A stretch of DNA of 64,000 nt, from positions 47,276,870 through 47,340,869 of the forward strand of contig CM055102.1 of assembly GCA_029204225.1 (NCBI GenBank). The letters are read 5' to 3'. Below the pieces are notes generated by a model that was not told the origin of the DNA, ran no database searches, and saw only the letters and a list, made by a program, of their open reading frames with translations. This document shows, one piece after another, positions 11,383-22,705 of this stretch. Each line of letters opens with the position of its first letter. Position 1 is the stretch's first letter. The DNA comes from Diphasiastrum complanatum. Its lineage: Eukaryota > Streptophyta > Lycopodiopsida > Lycopodiales > Lycopodiaceae. Position numbers and translations under genes: made by a program.

Positions 11383-12184
11383 TGTAGGGTCTTTGATCCG
11401 ACGTTGTAATAGCCCTCCCGCCTGTCAACAAGGGCTAGTTCATTGGATAGGCGCCTAACTATGCATAGATGCTACTTTTAGTTAGTTCCCTACTTTTTAT
11501 CTAACTCTACCTCCACTAACACTATTCACACTAACTCTACTCTCCCTAAACTAACTTCATCATGATTGTTGGTGAAAGGGAAGGGTAGAATAGAAGAGAA
11601 AGAAGGGGAAGAGAGAAAGAGAGAGATAGAGTTGAGGGGGAGGTTAGCTCAAAAGCTCAAGATGAATGCTAATGGAAAAACCATAACTATTAAAACAAGA
11701 ACATAAAAATGGAAACAATTAGAAACACACAACAAAAGCATTAGCATGAGTGCTTAGCAAATGAGGATGCTTGGCTCTCCAAATTGGTAGAGTTTCCTCC
11801 TTATCATTAAGCATGGAAATAGAGTACATATGGTGTCTTTTTATAAAATGGGAAAGGCCCTTGCCCCAAAATCCTATTGGCTAATATTTACATTGATCCT
11901 ATCCATTCATCTTGGACCCAACTTGAAGGGTCCACAAAAAGTACATTGAAATTCACAAGATTCATGTGAGTCCCAAATTGGACCCAACTCTAAAAAAGTA
12001 ATCTCTACATTTAAAATTGACTTTGGGCCTCAAGTTTTATTTTACTTACAAAGGTCCCAAGCCTATTAATTTAATTACAACTTAGCTTGGGCCATGGGAT
12101 TATACGCGCAAGATGCCATGCCCTTGCAACACATTTTATTGGACGATTTTATTTATTTACACTTCATCGGGAATACCTCCAACA
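11383..12184 (-). repeat. 5' LTR of GypNA (802 bp)
   Basis: This is the partner of the left LTR, with the same termini (TGTAGGG ... CTCCAACA). It is flanked on the right by the target copy GTTGT at 12185-12189. The same TATA-like site occurs near 11847. Confidence 0.93.
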
Positions 12185-12189
12185 GTTGT

Positions 12190-12300
12190 CTGCAAGGGAC
12201 TAATTGAAGATTATTCTAGTCTTATTCAATCCTATGCAATCCAAGATAATCTCCCTTCAATGTATAACTCATTGTATCCAAATGTTGCATTGCTGAGTCA
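12190..12300 (+). pseudogene. Copia gag fragment, part 2
   Basis: This continues the gag broken at 5678. It encodes CKGLIEDYSSLIQSYAIQ, matching the conserved segment after the ACIDE-like region of related copies (compare Cop-D near 15200-15260). Homology fades by about 12300. The resumption immediately after the GTTGT duplication proves that GypNA inserted into a pre-existing copia gag. Confidence 0.7.
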
Positions 12301-12315
12301 CATTTTGCTAATGTT

Positions 12316-12463
12316 GATCTATCAACTGGGTGGGAATGATCAAGTAGATTGGGTCGGAACATACCTCAGAATAGGTGTTGTATACTGCTTGAAACAGATC
12401 CACCTATTCCAAGGTGTGTTTCGACCCCTACTGCTAGATCATTCCCACCCCAGCTGATAGATC
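12316..12463. repeat. Fold-back element: 62-bp inverted arms, 23-bp loop
   Basis: The left arm (12316-12377) and right arm (12401-12463) are reverse complements, with about ten mismatches and one gap across 62-63 bp. Both outer ends read GATCTATC, and the loop is about 23 nt. It would fold as a long hairpin. It is most simply a MITE or fold-back repeat, and no target duplication is obvious. Confidence 0.75.
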
Positions 12464-13439
12464 TACCCATTATAAACATATTTATCAATAGAATTGGAGA
12501 TCTTTTTCTAAAATGTGTGGAGGTATGGTAATGTAAAATAGTCCTACATTACATTATGAGGACAACAAAAAATAAGAGACAAACTGCTACAAAACCTGCT
12601 AAAACGCCACCCAACATAAATAGATTTATCAATACAATCAGAGATCTGTTTCTAAAATGTAAAAATTTATGAGGATAGGTTGGAATGCACCTCGGAATAC
12701 CCAATGATATATTGTTCAAAACAGCATCAAACATTTCGAGGTCTATATCGCCTCTACAAGTATCTGAATCTGCTACTAATTGTGTTGCTCAGCTATTTGG
12801 ATAATGTTTGAGCCAAAAAAATCAGCATACAAACCTGCAAAATAGTAACATTACAATTTTTACCTAAGTTACCACAAAAAATCTTCATACAACTTTCTAA
12901 ACTTTACAAAACCAACTTATAAAAAAACAAGATCCACTTGAAACACTAGCTACATCTACACAAATCACAATAAATATGCATATATTTACATCTACATCAA
13001 CAGATGCTTAAATCTGACTTTTTTCAGAAGTAGTTATTTTTCAGATTTCCAATTTTTTTTGAGTTATTATAAAGTCCCTTATGTTCCTAATGCTAGAGAA
13101 AACCGACATAGTGTAGGAATGGAACCGACAACTTTTCACTAAAACCAACTTTAGAGATATAATGCAAGGCTGTTGACTTCTTAAAACTAACAGTATCAGA
13201 GATCTCAACATTATACGGTACTTATTCAATTGTGCTTCATTTCACCAATTGAATGTTTCTCATGATAATGCCATATCACATGAGTCATCATTGACCCTCT
13301 TGAAGCATAAAAGTGATGTTATACTCGATTGAAAGCCTCGAGGGCCAAGGGCACTGTGTGGGAGAAATAAATTGAATGAAAGTGAGGTAATCATGCAACT
13401 AAGATTGGGTATAAGACTATAGAAATGGTAAGATATAAA
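12464..13439. repeat. Degenerate repeat remnants, no gene
   Basis: A 45-bp segment (around 12470-12516, ending GATCTTTTTCTAAAATGT) recurs imperfectly at 12616-12660. A further degraded copy of the hairpin arm motif (CACCTCGGAATAC) lies near 12690. From about 12730 to 13439 I see AT-rich sequence with no supported feature. Confidence 0.5.
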
Positions 13440-13735
13440 TGTGAAGGATTTCAAATCATTTATGATCCAATCCACAAAAAGATCTTGGGTTACAAAAAAA
13501 GATATCCTACCAATGTCACCAATGTAGAAAAATTAGCATTTACACACAACAATGAGATGCAAACTCTAATAGAACTTGATCAAACATGAATCAAATGATA
13601 AAGTATTGTTGTTGTCCATACAAAACCAGCAAGCTACTATATTTCACATGTGTGGATCCAAAAATAACAATTATAGATCATTCTACACATAAAACTACAA
13701 GCAATCACAAGTATAGTGCACCAATGGATAGTAGA
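13440..13735 (-). repeat. Truncated Cop-B-family LTR fragment
   Basis: The sequence from TGTGAAGGATTTC (13440) to about 13735 parallels the first 300 bp of the Cop-B LTR (compare 16076-16375), including ACCAATGTAGAAAAAT and CAGCAAGCTACT, but is more diverged. It stops abruptly where an RT fragment in the opposite orientation begins, so it is a scrap rather than a solo LTR. Confidence 0.75.
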
Positions 13736-13850
13736 AAGGACATTACTCTCTATAGAAAGCTAGTTGGTTCACTTATCTATATAACCACACAAGACTAGAT
13801 CTAAGCTATTGTGTTGGTAGATTAAGCCAATTTATGTGTAAAATTGTATA
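13736..13850 (+). pseudogene. Copia RT/RNase H junction fragment
   Basis: The plus strand encodes DITLYRKLVGSLIYITT and, past a stop, ISYCVGRLSQFM. This is the conserved segment between RT and RNase H in these copia elements (compare Cop-B near 17280-17420). Only about 115 bp remain. Confidence 0.7.
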
Positions 13851-14524
13851 GACCAAATTGACCAAGAAATAAAGGCTATCTAGTCTTCCATTCTTTTTGT
13901 ATGAAACATATTTTGAATATTAGAGCTTATTACTCTAACTGATGAAATATGAGTGTAGGTATTATTACCTGAAGACAAAAAATAAAACTGTAGATCAATG
14001 CTAACAGTTTGATGTGCAGGTTCTAGAAATAGAATCCAATGATGAACCGTTTTATGATATGACTCCTCACCTTTTCTTATGTGGCAAATTAGATGGATCT
14101 TATCCAAAGTGGATATGGATGAGTACAATGAGCTATCCCACACGTGCTAGAAGTAGCCTAGAGAGAGATTATCATGATTGTGTACTTGATCCATGATGGA
14201 TCCATTGTGAAGCTAATCTTGAGAAACATTGGTTTGTGAGCAATCATTGTGTTTTCACTCTCTTAAGCTAGTTCTTTGTGAATGAATGCTTAGTATTTCT
14301 TAAGTAAACTAAGTTTCTGTTAGTAGGCCGTACAGTGATAGTACTTCACACGTGTGAATCCATTTGGTCATCATTTTTTATTGTTCTTGCTTGGATCACT
14401 AAAAATTGTCAAGCAAAAGCTAGAATTGGATGCTAGTCTTGATATAGGTCAAGATCCCAAGCTACTAATCACTCTTATTGATCATTTATGGATCAAAATG
14501 AGCCTTAAACTCTAAAATTTGACA

Positions 14525-14537
14525 TGGTATCAGAGCC
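14525..14537 (+). promoter_or_regulatory. Primer-binding site of Cop-D
   Basis: TGGTATCAGAGCC lies directly after the LTR end TTTGACA. It is the standard initiator-Met tRNA complement used by plant copia elements, and it is intact. Confidence 0.85.
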
Positions 14538-14769
14538 AAGTCTAAGAGCTTTGATGATGATCCAAATCTCTTCATTTTGCTAAAAGCATAGGTGCTATTA
14601 ACAATTTGAAGGAGGGCGACCTCTACCAATAGTTTACTTGAAAGATTGAAGTTCAAATTAGTGTGCTAAGTTCAAGTGTACTTCTCACACATGTGAGAGG
14701 CTGCTGGAGTTGTACTTTCACCATATCCTAGTGATTTTAAAATATTTGTGCTTCAAACAAGCTGTGAAG

Positions 14770-15897
14770 AGTGAAACTAGTGAGAGGCTAAATTCAAGTA
14801 ATTATTCAATATGGAAAGTAAGAATGTAGTCACTTCTAGTGTTCCAAGATTTGTATGATCTTGTCCTTGGAGAAGAGGAAGAGCCTCAAGGAGGACAAGA
14901 TCTAGTGAAGTACAAGAAAAGATCTAGGCTAGCATCACATTGCCTTAAAATGAATGTTAGTAATGAACTTCTAAAAGAAGTTGCATCTTGTACATCGGCC
15001 AAGGAGGCTTGGAGCTCCTTAAAGGATATTTATGAATCCAAGAATATCTCTAGAGTGCTTATGCTAAGGAATAGAGCTCTTCAAAGCATTAGAGGTAGTG
15101 ATGAGAGTGCTCAAGAGTATGTCTTGAGGATAAAATCTCTCAATAAAGAACTTTCCATCATAAGTGAGAATATCCAAGATGATGAGCTTATGCAAATCAT
15201 CTTAAATTGTCTTGGAGATGAGTTCTCCAATCTAGTTCAAAGCTTTGCAATTCAAGATTCTCTACCTTCTATTGACAAGCTCCATAGTGTGCTTGTCGCC
15301 AAGGAGACTAGAATCCTTCATGTCAAACAAAGGATTGGTTCCTTGAAGATTCATGATGGAGATGAGAAGGCCAACTTCTCAAGCAAAGGCAAGGCAAAGT
15401 CCAAGAAGAAGACCCAACACAAGGAGACCAAGAGTGATGATCAAGCATCATGCTCTAAAGGTGAAAAAAAGAACAAGGCCAAACTAAAGTGCTTCTTTTG
15501 TGGAAAGAAGGGGCACTTTGCATCCAAGTGCTACAAGAAGAAGAATGCACAAGGAGAGAGCAAGCAAGGCAACCTCACCCTTGAGGAAGATGAGGATGAA
15601 GTGGATTCATCCTTGATGGCATCTACATCAACATCCAAGAGCTACCCCAATGACACATGGTGGATTAATAGTGGGGCTAGCTCCCACATGACATTCCAAA
15701 AGGATTTTTTCTCAAATCTTGTACCTTTTTTAGGCTGTAAAAAGTCTATTCTAATAGCAAGTGATCAAGAATGTAGAATAGATGGTGTGGGAACTATACC
15801 CTTAAGTCTTGGATCCTCAAAAAGAGTAGATCTACAAAATGTACTCTATGTTCCTACACTCACTAAGAGTTTGTTGTGTAGGACAATTGATGGATGA
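14770..15897 (+). pseudogene. Cop-D gag-protease
   Basis: This is a copia capsid/nucleocapsid fused to protease in one frame. It begins with a degenerate start (SSNYSIWKVRM then TAG near 14828). An open stretch of 352 codons (14839-15897) follows, with the UBN2-type gag (LKMNVSNELLKEVASCTSAK, EYVLRIKSLNKEL), a Lys-rich linker and an intact zinc knuckle CFFCGKKGHFASKC near 15490-15530. The protease reads WWINSGASSHMT, with Asn where Asp is usual in the catalytic D-S-G triad. A one-base frameshift near 15878 moves the reading frame before the pre-integrase. Confidence 0.85.
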
Positions 15898-16075
15898 TGG
15901 TTTAGATGTCCATTTTAAGCAAGGTGTTTGTTCCATAATGATGAATGATACTTGCATTGTAAAAGGATTCAAGCAAGGAAGGCTTTTCAAGATAGATGCT
16001 AATGTTTTTCTTGGAAGTGTGAACATGGCTAAGGAGGAGCTCAATCAAGTGGAGCTTTGGCCTAAGAGGTTGGGA
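15878..16075 (+). pseudogene. Cop-D pre-integrase start, cut by Cop-B
   Basis: After the frameshift the plus strand reads QLMDDGLDVHFKQGVC, IVKGFKQGRLFKIDANVF and VELWPKRLG, the pre-integrase domain up to the first His of the zinc module. Cop-B is inserted immediately after. Confidence 0.75.
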
Positions 16076-16725
16076 TGTGAAAGATTTCAGATCCTTAAGA
16101 TCCAATCTACTTAAATGATCTTTGGTTACAAAGAGAAATACACTACCAATCTCACCAATGTAGAAAAATCAGCATCTACACACAATTTGAGATGCAAACA
16201 CTAATAGAACTTGATCAAACTTGAATGAAATGATTATGTACTGTTGCTGTCCATACAAAACCAGCAAGCTACTGTATTTCACACGTGTGGATCCAAAAAT
16301 AACAAATATAGATCATTCTACACATAGAATTGCAAGCAATCACCAAGATAGTGCACCAATGGATAGTAGAACCCAAGAGAACCATGTATAAGCATGAAAT
16401 GAAATAGAGAAGAGAGAAGATCACTCTCTCCATGAGTTACATCCTTTTATAATAGGTCCAAACCCTATTTGGCCACTTGGCTTTCCCACCAAAATGCTAA
16501 CCCTACTAATTTTGGGTCTAGATTCAATTTACCCAACTTATTCAAATTGAATCTACTCAAACTCGTATTCTATCTTTCCCACACTTTCAAAAAGTGTTTA
16601 TTCAAATTAAATCTAGACTAATGAACTTTGAAAAGTCAACCTCTAAGTCTAAAACAAGTTTTGGCCTCAATATGCCAAATATGAAAATATTGCAAAATGT
16701 GATGAAACTAGTTGAATCTTTCACA
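16076..16725 (-). repeat. 3' LTR of Cop-B
   Basis: 650 bp, TGTGAAAG to CTTTCACA. The polypurine tract lies just outside, at 16726-16740 (minus strand TAGTTGAAGAGGGAG). On the minus strand a TATA-like TTATAAAAGG occurs near 16442-16452. Confidence 0.93.
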
Positions 16726-16733
16726 CTCCCTCT

Positions 16734-17640
16734 TCAACTAGTTCTAGCATAGACTTTGATAATACTCCAAGTGAAATGCTTCATGAACAAGTCTTTTCCC
16801 AATGCTTTGGTGAAGATATCAGCTACACATTCCCTTGAAGACACATGTTGAAGCTCCACCTCCTTTGCAATGACTCGCTCCCTCACAAAGTGATATTGTA
16901 TCTCAATATGCTTGCTCCTAGCATGAAAGATAGGATTGGATGTCATTCTTTGGGTTGATTGATTGTCACAAAAGATGATTGGGCTCTCTGAAAAATCCAG
17001 CAAGTGAAGATCCTTGATCATCCTCTTGATCCATACCATCTCCTTTGTGCAATGTGTAAGAGCTTTGTACTCGGCCTCACTAGATGGCAATGAGATAGTG
17101 GCTTGTTTCTTTGACATCCATGATACAGCTCCATCACCTATGAGAATACAATAAGCACTAATGGATTTCCTATCCATTACATCTCCAGCATAGTCCGAAT
17201 CTGAAAATTCAAAAAGATTAGATGATGATCCCTCATACAATATGCCAAAATCTCGAGTTCCAATGATGTACCTCAAACCTCACTTTCCTAGCTTCCAATG
17301 CTCCTCACTAGGATCTTGCATGAATTGACTCAATCTTCCAACACAATAGCTTAGATCAGGTCTAGTAATGGTTAGATAGATGAGTGAACCAACTAGCTTC
17401 CTATAGAGAGTAATGTCCTCGAAGGATCTTTCATTACCTCTTATAGGTAGCTTTATATGAGACTCCATAGGTGTATCAATAGCTTTTGCATCTACCATAT
17501 GAAATCTTTCTAGAATAGAATTAGCATACTTCTCTTGACAAATGAAAGTAGATTGAGAAGATCTAATGACTTCTATTCCTAAAATGTAATGCAAATTACC
17601 AAGATCATGCACCTCAAACTCCTTCTTAAGAGCATTCTTG
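16734..17640 (-). pseudogene. Cop-B RT C-terminus and RNase H
   Basis: From about 17640 the minus strand encodes MHDLGNLHYILGIEV, the connection domain, and SLIYLTITRPDLSYCVGRLS. After a frame break near 17278 comes the RNase H block (DSDYAGDVMDRKSISAY, SLPSSEAEYKAL, FCDNQS, HARSKHIEI, ADIFTKAL). The conserved acidic residues of RNase H are visible. The break at 17278 and another near 17640 separate it from the RT core. Confidence 0.85.
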
Positions 17641-18220
17641 ATATCCTCTCTTGATTGTCTCCACCACTCAAGATGATATCATCCACATAGATTAGCAAGA
17701 TGGTAACATCATTTCCAGCAAACTTATAATAAGATGAATGATCATACTCACTCATAACAAAGCCTTGAGAGAGTAAAAAAGTGTTAAGCTTAGCATACCA
17801 ACTCCTTGGTGCTTGCTTAAGGCCATACAAATTCTTTTGTAGAAGACACACATGATTTGGATTTGTTGATGAAATGTAGCTCTCGGGTTGCTCCATGTAT
17901 ACTTCCTCCTCAAGATCACCATTCAAGAATGCATTTGAAATGTCCATTTGCCATAGATCCCATCCATAAAGTGTAGCAAGTGAAATGATGACTCGAATGC
18001 TTACCATCTTTTCCATGGGTGCAAAGGTCTCATCATAGTCAATTCCTTGTTGTTGAGCATATCCTTTTGCCACTAACCTTGCCTTGTACTTGTTGATAGA
18101 TCCATCTTGGTTTGTCTTCACCTTAAAGATCCATTTGCATCCAATAGCTTTCTTGTCCTTAGGCAACTCCACCAATATCCATGTTCCATTCTTCATAAGA
18201 GCTTGATACTCGAGATCCAT
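17579..18220 (-). pseudogene. Cop-B reverse transcriptase core
   Basis: A 213-codon frame contains the copia RT palm: CKWIFKVKTNQDGSINKYKA, RLVAKGYAQQQGIDYDETFA, QMDISNAFLNGDLEEEVYM, LYGLKQAPRSWY and the catalytic YVDD box (LLIYVDDIILSG), all intact. The frame is lost right after the YVDD region, near 17640, where the RT continues one frame over. The copy is thus inactivated by a small indel. Confidence 0.9.
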
Positions 18221-18238
18221 TGCTTGGATCCACTCCTC

Positions 18239-19785
18239 TTATTTCCTTGCTTGATCTACACTTGAAGGCTCATCCAAAGAGGTTAGGAAAGCAGCATAAT
18301 TTCCAGAAACTACTTGCTTACCCTTTTGATCATATGTGAGACTTGAAGGTACTTGTCTTTCTCTTGATGTTCTCCTTGGCTTTTGACTTAATGAAGGTCC
18401 ATCATCACCACCATCCAAAGTAAGATCCTTCTCATCAACATCAAGAATGTTAGATCTATCCACTCTACCATCAATCATGATTGAAGACACCTTTGGAATG
18501 TTCCCCTCATAAAAAATGACATCTCTACTAACAATCACTTTGTTAGTAGAAGGAATGTAAAACTTGTAGGCTTTACTCACCTCGCTATATCCAACAAAAA
18601 TACCTCTTCTTGAAGATGGATCCTCCTTGGTTCTATCATCAAGAGTAATGTTGACATAGCATGTGCATTCAAAGGTTCTTATAAAGTTGATACTCGTCCT
18701 CCTCTTGAATAGCATCTCAAAAGATCTCCTTCCATCCAAAATAGCACTCGGCCACCTATTGCACAAGAAATTAGCACACAACAAAGCTTGATCCCAAAAT
18801 GGTTTGTCAAGACTAGCACTTAACCTCATAGCTTTAGAACTTTCACATAAAGTCCTATTCTTCCTTTCAGCCACTCCATTTTGTTGTGGGGTCCTTGATC
18901 TCCCTCTTGATCCCATGCTCATCACAAAAGGCCTTGAACTTGGTAGATATGTACTCACCACCATTGTCACCTCTCAAGCACTTGATCTTTGTGAAAAATT
19001 GGTTCTCCCTTGCATTCTTGAACTTTACAAAAACATCATACACTTCGTCCTTGTTCTTTAGTAGATAGATCCAACAAAATCTACTAAAAACATCAATGAA
19101 TGTTACATACATCTTAGCTCCACTATTGCTAACTATAGTAAATCCATGAATATCCTAATGTACAGGTTGAAAAGGCTTTGTAGATCTAGAAATAGATCTA
19201 GTATAAGGTAGTCTATGTGACTTAGACAAAGCACAAGACTCACGAACATGCTTGTTCATTACTTAAGGAACTTGGAAGACCAATCACAACCTTCTTCCTT
19301 GCCATTACCTCCAATGACTTGAAGTTGAGGTGTCCCATCCTTTTGTGCCAAACCTCTTGAATAGAAATTTGCTCCATTGCAACACATCCAACTTGGTTAG
19401 CAGTAACACAAGCATCAAGTTTGAACAACTTCCCTTGCCTTTTATCTTTTCCAATCAAGACATCCTTCCTTTTGATCAAACAAGCATCTCCATCAAACTC
19501 CACCTTGAGGCCCTTACTTAGTATTTGACTCACACTAAACAAATTCTTGGTAATAGATGAAATAAACATGACATCCTCCAAATGAACATTCCTATTTGTA
19601 GAAAGAGAAATAGGAATTGTGCCAATCCCTTTGATTTCACACTCACCATCATTGGCCGTGTAGATCACCCTCTTGTCATCTCCATATGCCAACAAAGAAG
19701 TCAAGTACTCTTTGTGAAAGGTCATGTGTGAACTTGCTCCACTATCAATCCACCAAGGATCTAGATCTCCATCATTAGCAAGCAT
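18239..19785 (-). pseudogene. Cop-B protease and integrase
   Basis: From 19785: protease WWIDSGASSHMT, pre-integrase with zinc module (VWHKRMGHLNFKSL), then a frameshift near 19245. The core follows at 19112-18239 with the first acidic site region (TFIDVFSRF), LRGDNGGEY, another frameshift near 18890, and NGVAERKNRT with the catalytic Glu. The C-terminal IFVGYSEVSKAY region follows. A stop also falls in the segment preceding the first catalytic Asp, near 19150. At least three breaks are present. Confidence 0.87.
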
Positions 19786-19790
19786 ACATG

Positions 19791-19975
19791 TGTGAAGAAT
19801 TGAAAAAGATTATCTATGTTAGATATAGGGGTCTTATGTTTTTTACATCAAGCATCTAGGTGTAGGATGTTGATAGGAATAAATTTGGCATAGATGGAAA
19901 ATTATGCATTTCCACTTGTAATGCCACTATTGAGCCAAAATAGAGTAAGAGGCTAAACACTTGCTAATTAGAGTG
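19791..19975 (+). repeat. Truncated 5' LTR of Cop-A (185 bp)
   Basis: It is identical to 22706-22890 except for one base (GATGGAAAAT versus GATGGCAAAT). It ends at GAGTG, where the 3' LTR goes on with TAGACAAG but this copy jumps to GCATCTATAAAC of pre-integrase, which marks a deletion junction. Confidence 0.9.
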
Positions 19976-22687
19976 GCATCTATAAACTAGATCCAAATGA
20001 GTATGTGAATGCTTGTAATGTTGCTCTTGTGAACAAGCTTTCTATGGAGGAATTATGGCATAGGAGGTTGGGACATCCCAACTACAAATCCATGCTCTCT
20101 ATGATCAAAGAATCCAAAGCTATAGGCTTGCCAAAGTCATTCTCCAAGAAGATCAAGCCTTGTGAGGCTTGTGCTATTGCTAAATCTCACAAAAAGCCAT
20201 TTACAAGATCTTCTATCAAAAGCAAGCATCCTTTGGAGTTAATCCACGCGGATGTGCATTTCTCATCAACTACAAGCAAGGGAGGAGCCACTTGTTTTGT
20301 TACTTTCATTGATGATTACACAAGATTCACTTGGATATATCTTCTTGCTTCAAAATCTATGGTGTTTGATCATTTCCTTATTTTCAAAGCTTATGTAGAG
20401 AAGCAATTCTCATTCAAGATTAAAGCTCTTAGAAGTGATGGAGGTGGTGAATATATCTCCAATAAATTTCAAGATTTTTGTGAGCTTGAAGGCATTAAAA
20501 GAGAGTTTTCTTGTGCCTACTCTCCATCTCAAAATGGAGTGGCTGAGAAAAAGAATAGATCTCTATGTGAATGTGCAAAATCTATGAAAATTGAGGCATA
20601 TTTGCCCAAAGATTTTTGGGGAGAAGCCATTAATTGTGCAAATTATCTTTGCAATAGGCCCCCACATATAGCACTTGGAGGAAAGTCACCATATGAAATC
20701 TTATTTTTGAAGAAGCCTAAGGTTGATCACCTTAGAGTTTTTGGATGCTTATGCTTTGTCCATATTCCCTTGGAAACAAGGAAGAAGGAAGATCCTAGTG
20801 CATGCAAAGGGATCATGGTTGGATACTCATCCACCAAGAAGGCCTATAGAGTCTTTATACTCTCTACTTCTCAAGTTATTGGGAGTAGAGATGTTGTCTT
20901 TCATGAAGATCAACACTCATCATTTGAAGAGGCCGAGATCAAGAAATCTATGGATGCATCATCAATTATTGATTTTGAAGACAATCATGATGTGATGGGG
21001 TCGAGATTTGAAGAAGACTCTCCTCGGATTTTTTCACCAAGAAGATCCATGAGAGATAGATCCGAGCCTAAGAGGCTCTCATATGTTGACAAAGGCAAAC
21101 AAGTGGATCTTGATTCCACTAATTATGTTTTTTATGTCTCTCATGAAGAGCCAAAGAATGTACAAGAGGCACTCAATACCAAGGAGTGGTATGATGCCAT
21201 GAAGCAAGAGTATGATGCATTGATCACCAACAATACTTGGGAGCTTGTGGATCCTCCATCCAACAAGCATGTGATTGGTTGCAAGTGGGTATTTCGGATG
21301 AAGTTCAATCATGATGGCACCATCAACAAGCATAAAGCAAGATTATGTGCCAAAGGATTTGCTCAAATCCATGGTCTTGATTATGAGGAGACCTTTGCAC
21401 CCGTTGCAAAGATGGTGACAATAAGAATTCTTATTTCTCTTGCTTGTTTTTTCAAGTGGAAGGTGTTCCAATTAGATGTATCCAATGCTTTTCTAAATGG
21501 TTATCTTGAGGAGGAGATCTATATGGAACAACCTCAAGGATTCATCAAGGATGAGTCCAAAGTGTGCTTGCTCTTCAAAAGTCTTTATGGACTCAAGCAA
21601 GCACCAAGATCATGGTATTCAAGACTTAACTCTTTTCTTATCTCACTAGGATTTACTCTTAGTGACTATGATCCTTCCATGTATCTAAAGTTTGTTGATA
21701 GCAATATTGTCATTCTTCTAATTTATGTTGATGACATTATTCTTTGTGGAAGTTGTATCAAGCTAGTTGATGAAACCAAGCTAGCACTTGGATGTGAGTT
21801 TAAAATGCAAGATCTAGGAGAGATACATTACATCCTAGGCCTAGAAATTGATTTTTATGAAAATCATGTCTTTATATGCCAATCTAGATATGCTCACTCT
21901 ATGTTGAAAAAATTCCATATGGAAAATTCTAAGAGCATAGATACTCCAATGGAGCAAATTGTAAAGATCCTAATAAAGGTGATGAAAGATCCTTTGAGGA
22001 CATCACACTTTTTAGGAGTCTTGTAGGCTCCTTGATTTGGCTTACCATTACTAGGCCCGATCTTAGTTTTTGTGTGCACAAATTGAGTCAATTTATGCAA
22101 GATCCTAAGATCCATCATTGGAAGATGGCCAAGAGGATTCTAAGATATGTATCTTCATCTTGTGATTATGGTCTACTCTATAAAAGTGAAGATCTATCCA
22201 TTATTGGCTACTCGGATTCGGACTTTGCAAGTGACAAGATGTATCGAAGTCTATTAGTGCATACACTATCTTTCTTGGAGGCAATCTAATATCTTGGCTT
22301 TCCAAAAAGCAAGATACTATATCTCTTTCTTCATGTGAGGCCGAGTACAAAGCACTCACTATAACTACCAAAGAAGTGCTTTGGATCAAGAGGTTATTAA
22401 TGGAACTAAAGTGCATCAAGGAGGATGATCTACCAATGATCAAGTGTGATAACATCTCGGCCCAAGCTCTTGCCAATAATCCCATATTTCATGCAAGAGA
22501 CAAGCACATAGAAGTGGCACACCATTTTGTGAGAGAAAAGCTTATTGGAGGAGAAATCTATTTGGAGCATGTCAACTCGTCCTCTTGTATTGCCGATCTA
22601 CTCACCAAGCCTTTGAGCAAAAATGCTTTCATCAAGCATAGATCTAATCTTGGAGTTATATCAAGATCAATGCTCAAATCTTCATAG
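19976..22687 (+). pseudogene. Cop-A integrase-RT-RNase H polyprotein, two frameshifts
   Basis: A 673-codon frame (20005-22026), open upstream to 19976, carries the pre-integrase zinc module (LWHRRLGHPNYKSM, CEACAIAKSH). The integrase catalytic triad context is present (HADVHF, RSDGGGEY, NGVAEKKNRS), followed by PYEILFLKKP and GYSSTKKAY. RT follows with CKWVFRMKFNHDGTINKHKA, LYGLKQAPRSWY and an intact YVDD (IYVDDIILCG). A single-base loss near 21956 and another near 22238 break the connection and RNase H, which resume at 22032-22289 and 22376-22687 (CDNISAQALANNPIFHARDK, ADLLTKPL). This is the best-preserved pol in the window, though gag and protease are deleted. Confidence 0.92.
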
Positions 22688-22705
22688 ATAATTTTTTAGG
22701 AGGAG

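Larger units (their letters stand above)
5679..12184 (-). mobile_element. GypNA: complete LTR element with gypsy-type gag but no pol
   Basis: This is a 6.5-kb element with matching LTRs (5679-6481 and 11383-12184) and a perfect 5-bp target duplication GTTGT (5674-5678 and 12185-12189). The primer site next to the right LTR sets minus-strand orientation. Inside are a long leader with repeats, a broken gypsy-type gag, and three or four further broken reading frames. I find no protease, RT, RNase H or integrase motif. It fits a large non-autonomous (LARD-like) Ty3/gypsy derivative that depended on proteins from an autonomous relative. Confidence 0.9.
13860..16075 (+). mobile_element. Cop-D copia element, 5' portion
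   Basis: This is the plus-strand copia element that hosts the nested Cop-B. It comprises a 5' LTR of uncertain left end (about 13860-14524, ending AAATTTGACA), a primer site, gag, protease and pre-integrase, interrupted at 16075 by Cop-B. It resumes at 25563. The pre-integrase reading ends in PKRLG at 16075 and continues with HPNFKSM after 25563, which shows the two pieces were contiguous. Confidence 0.8.
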
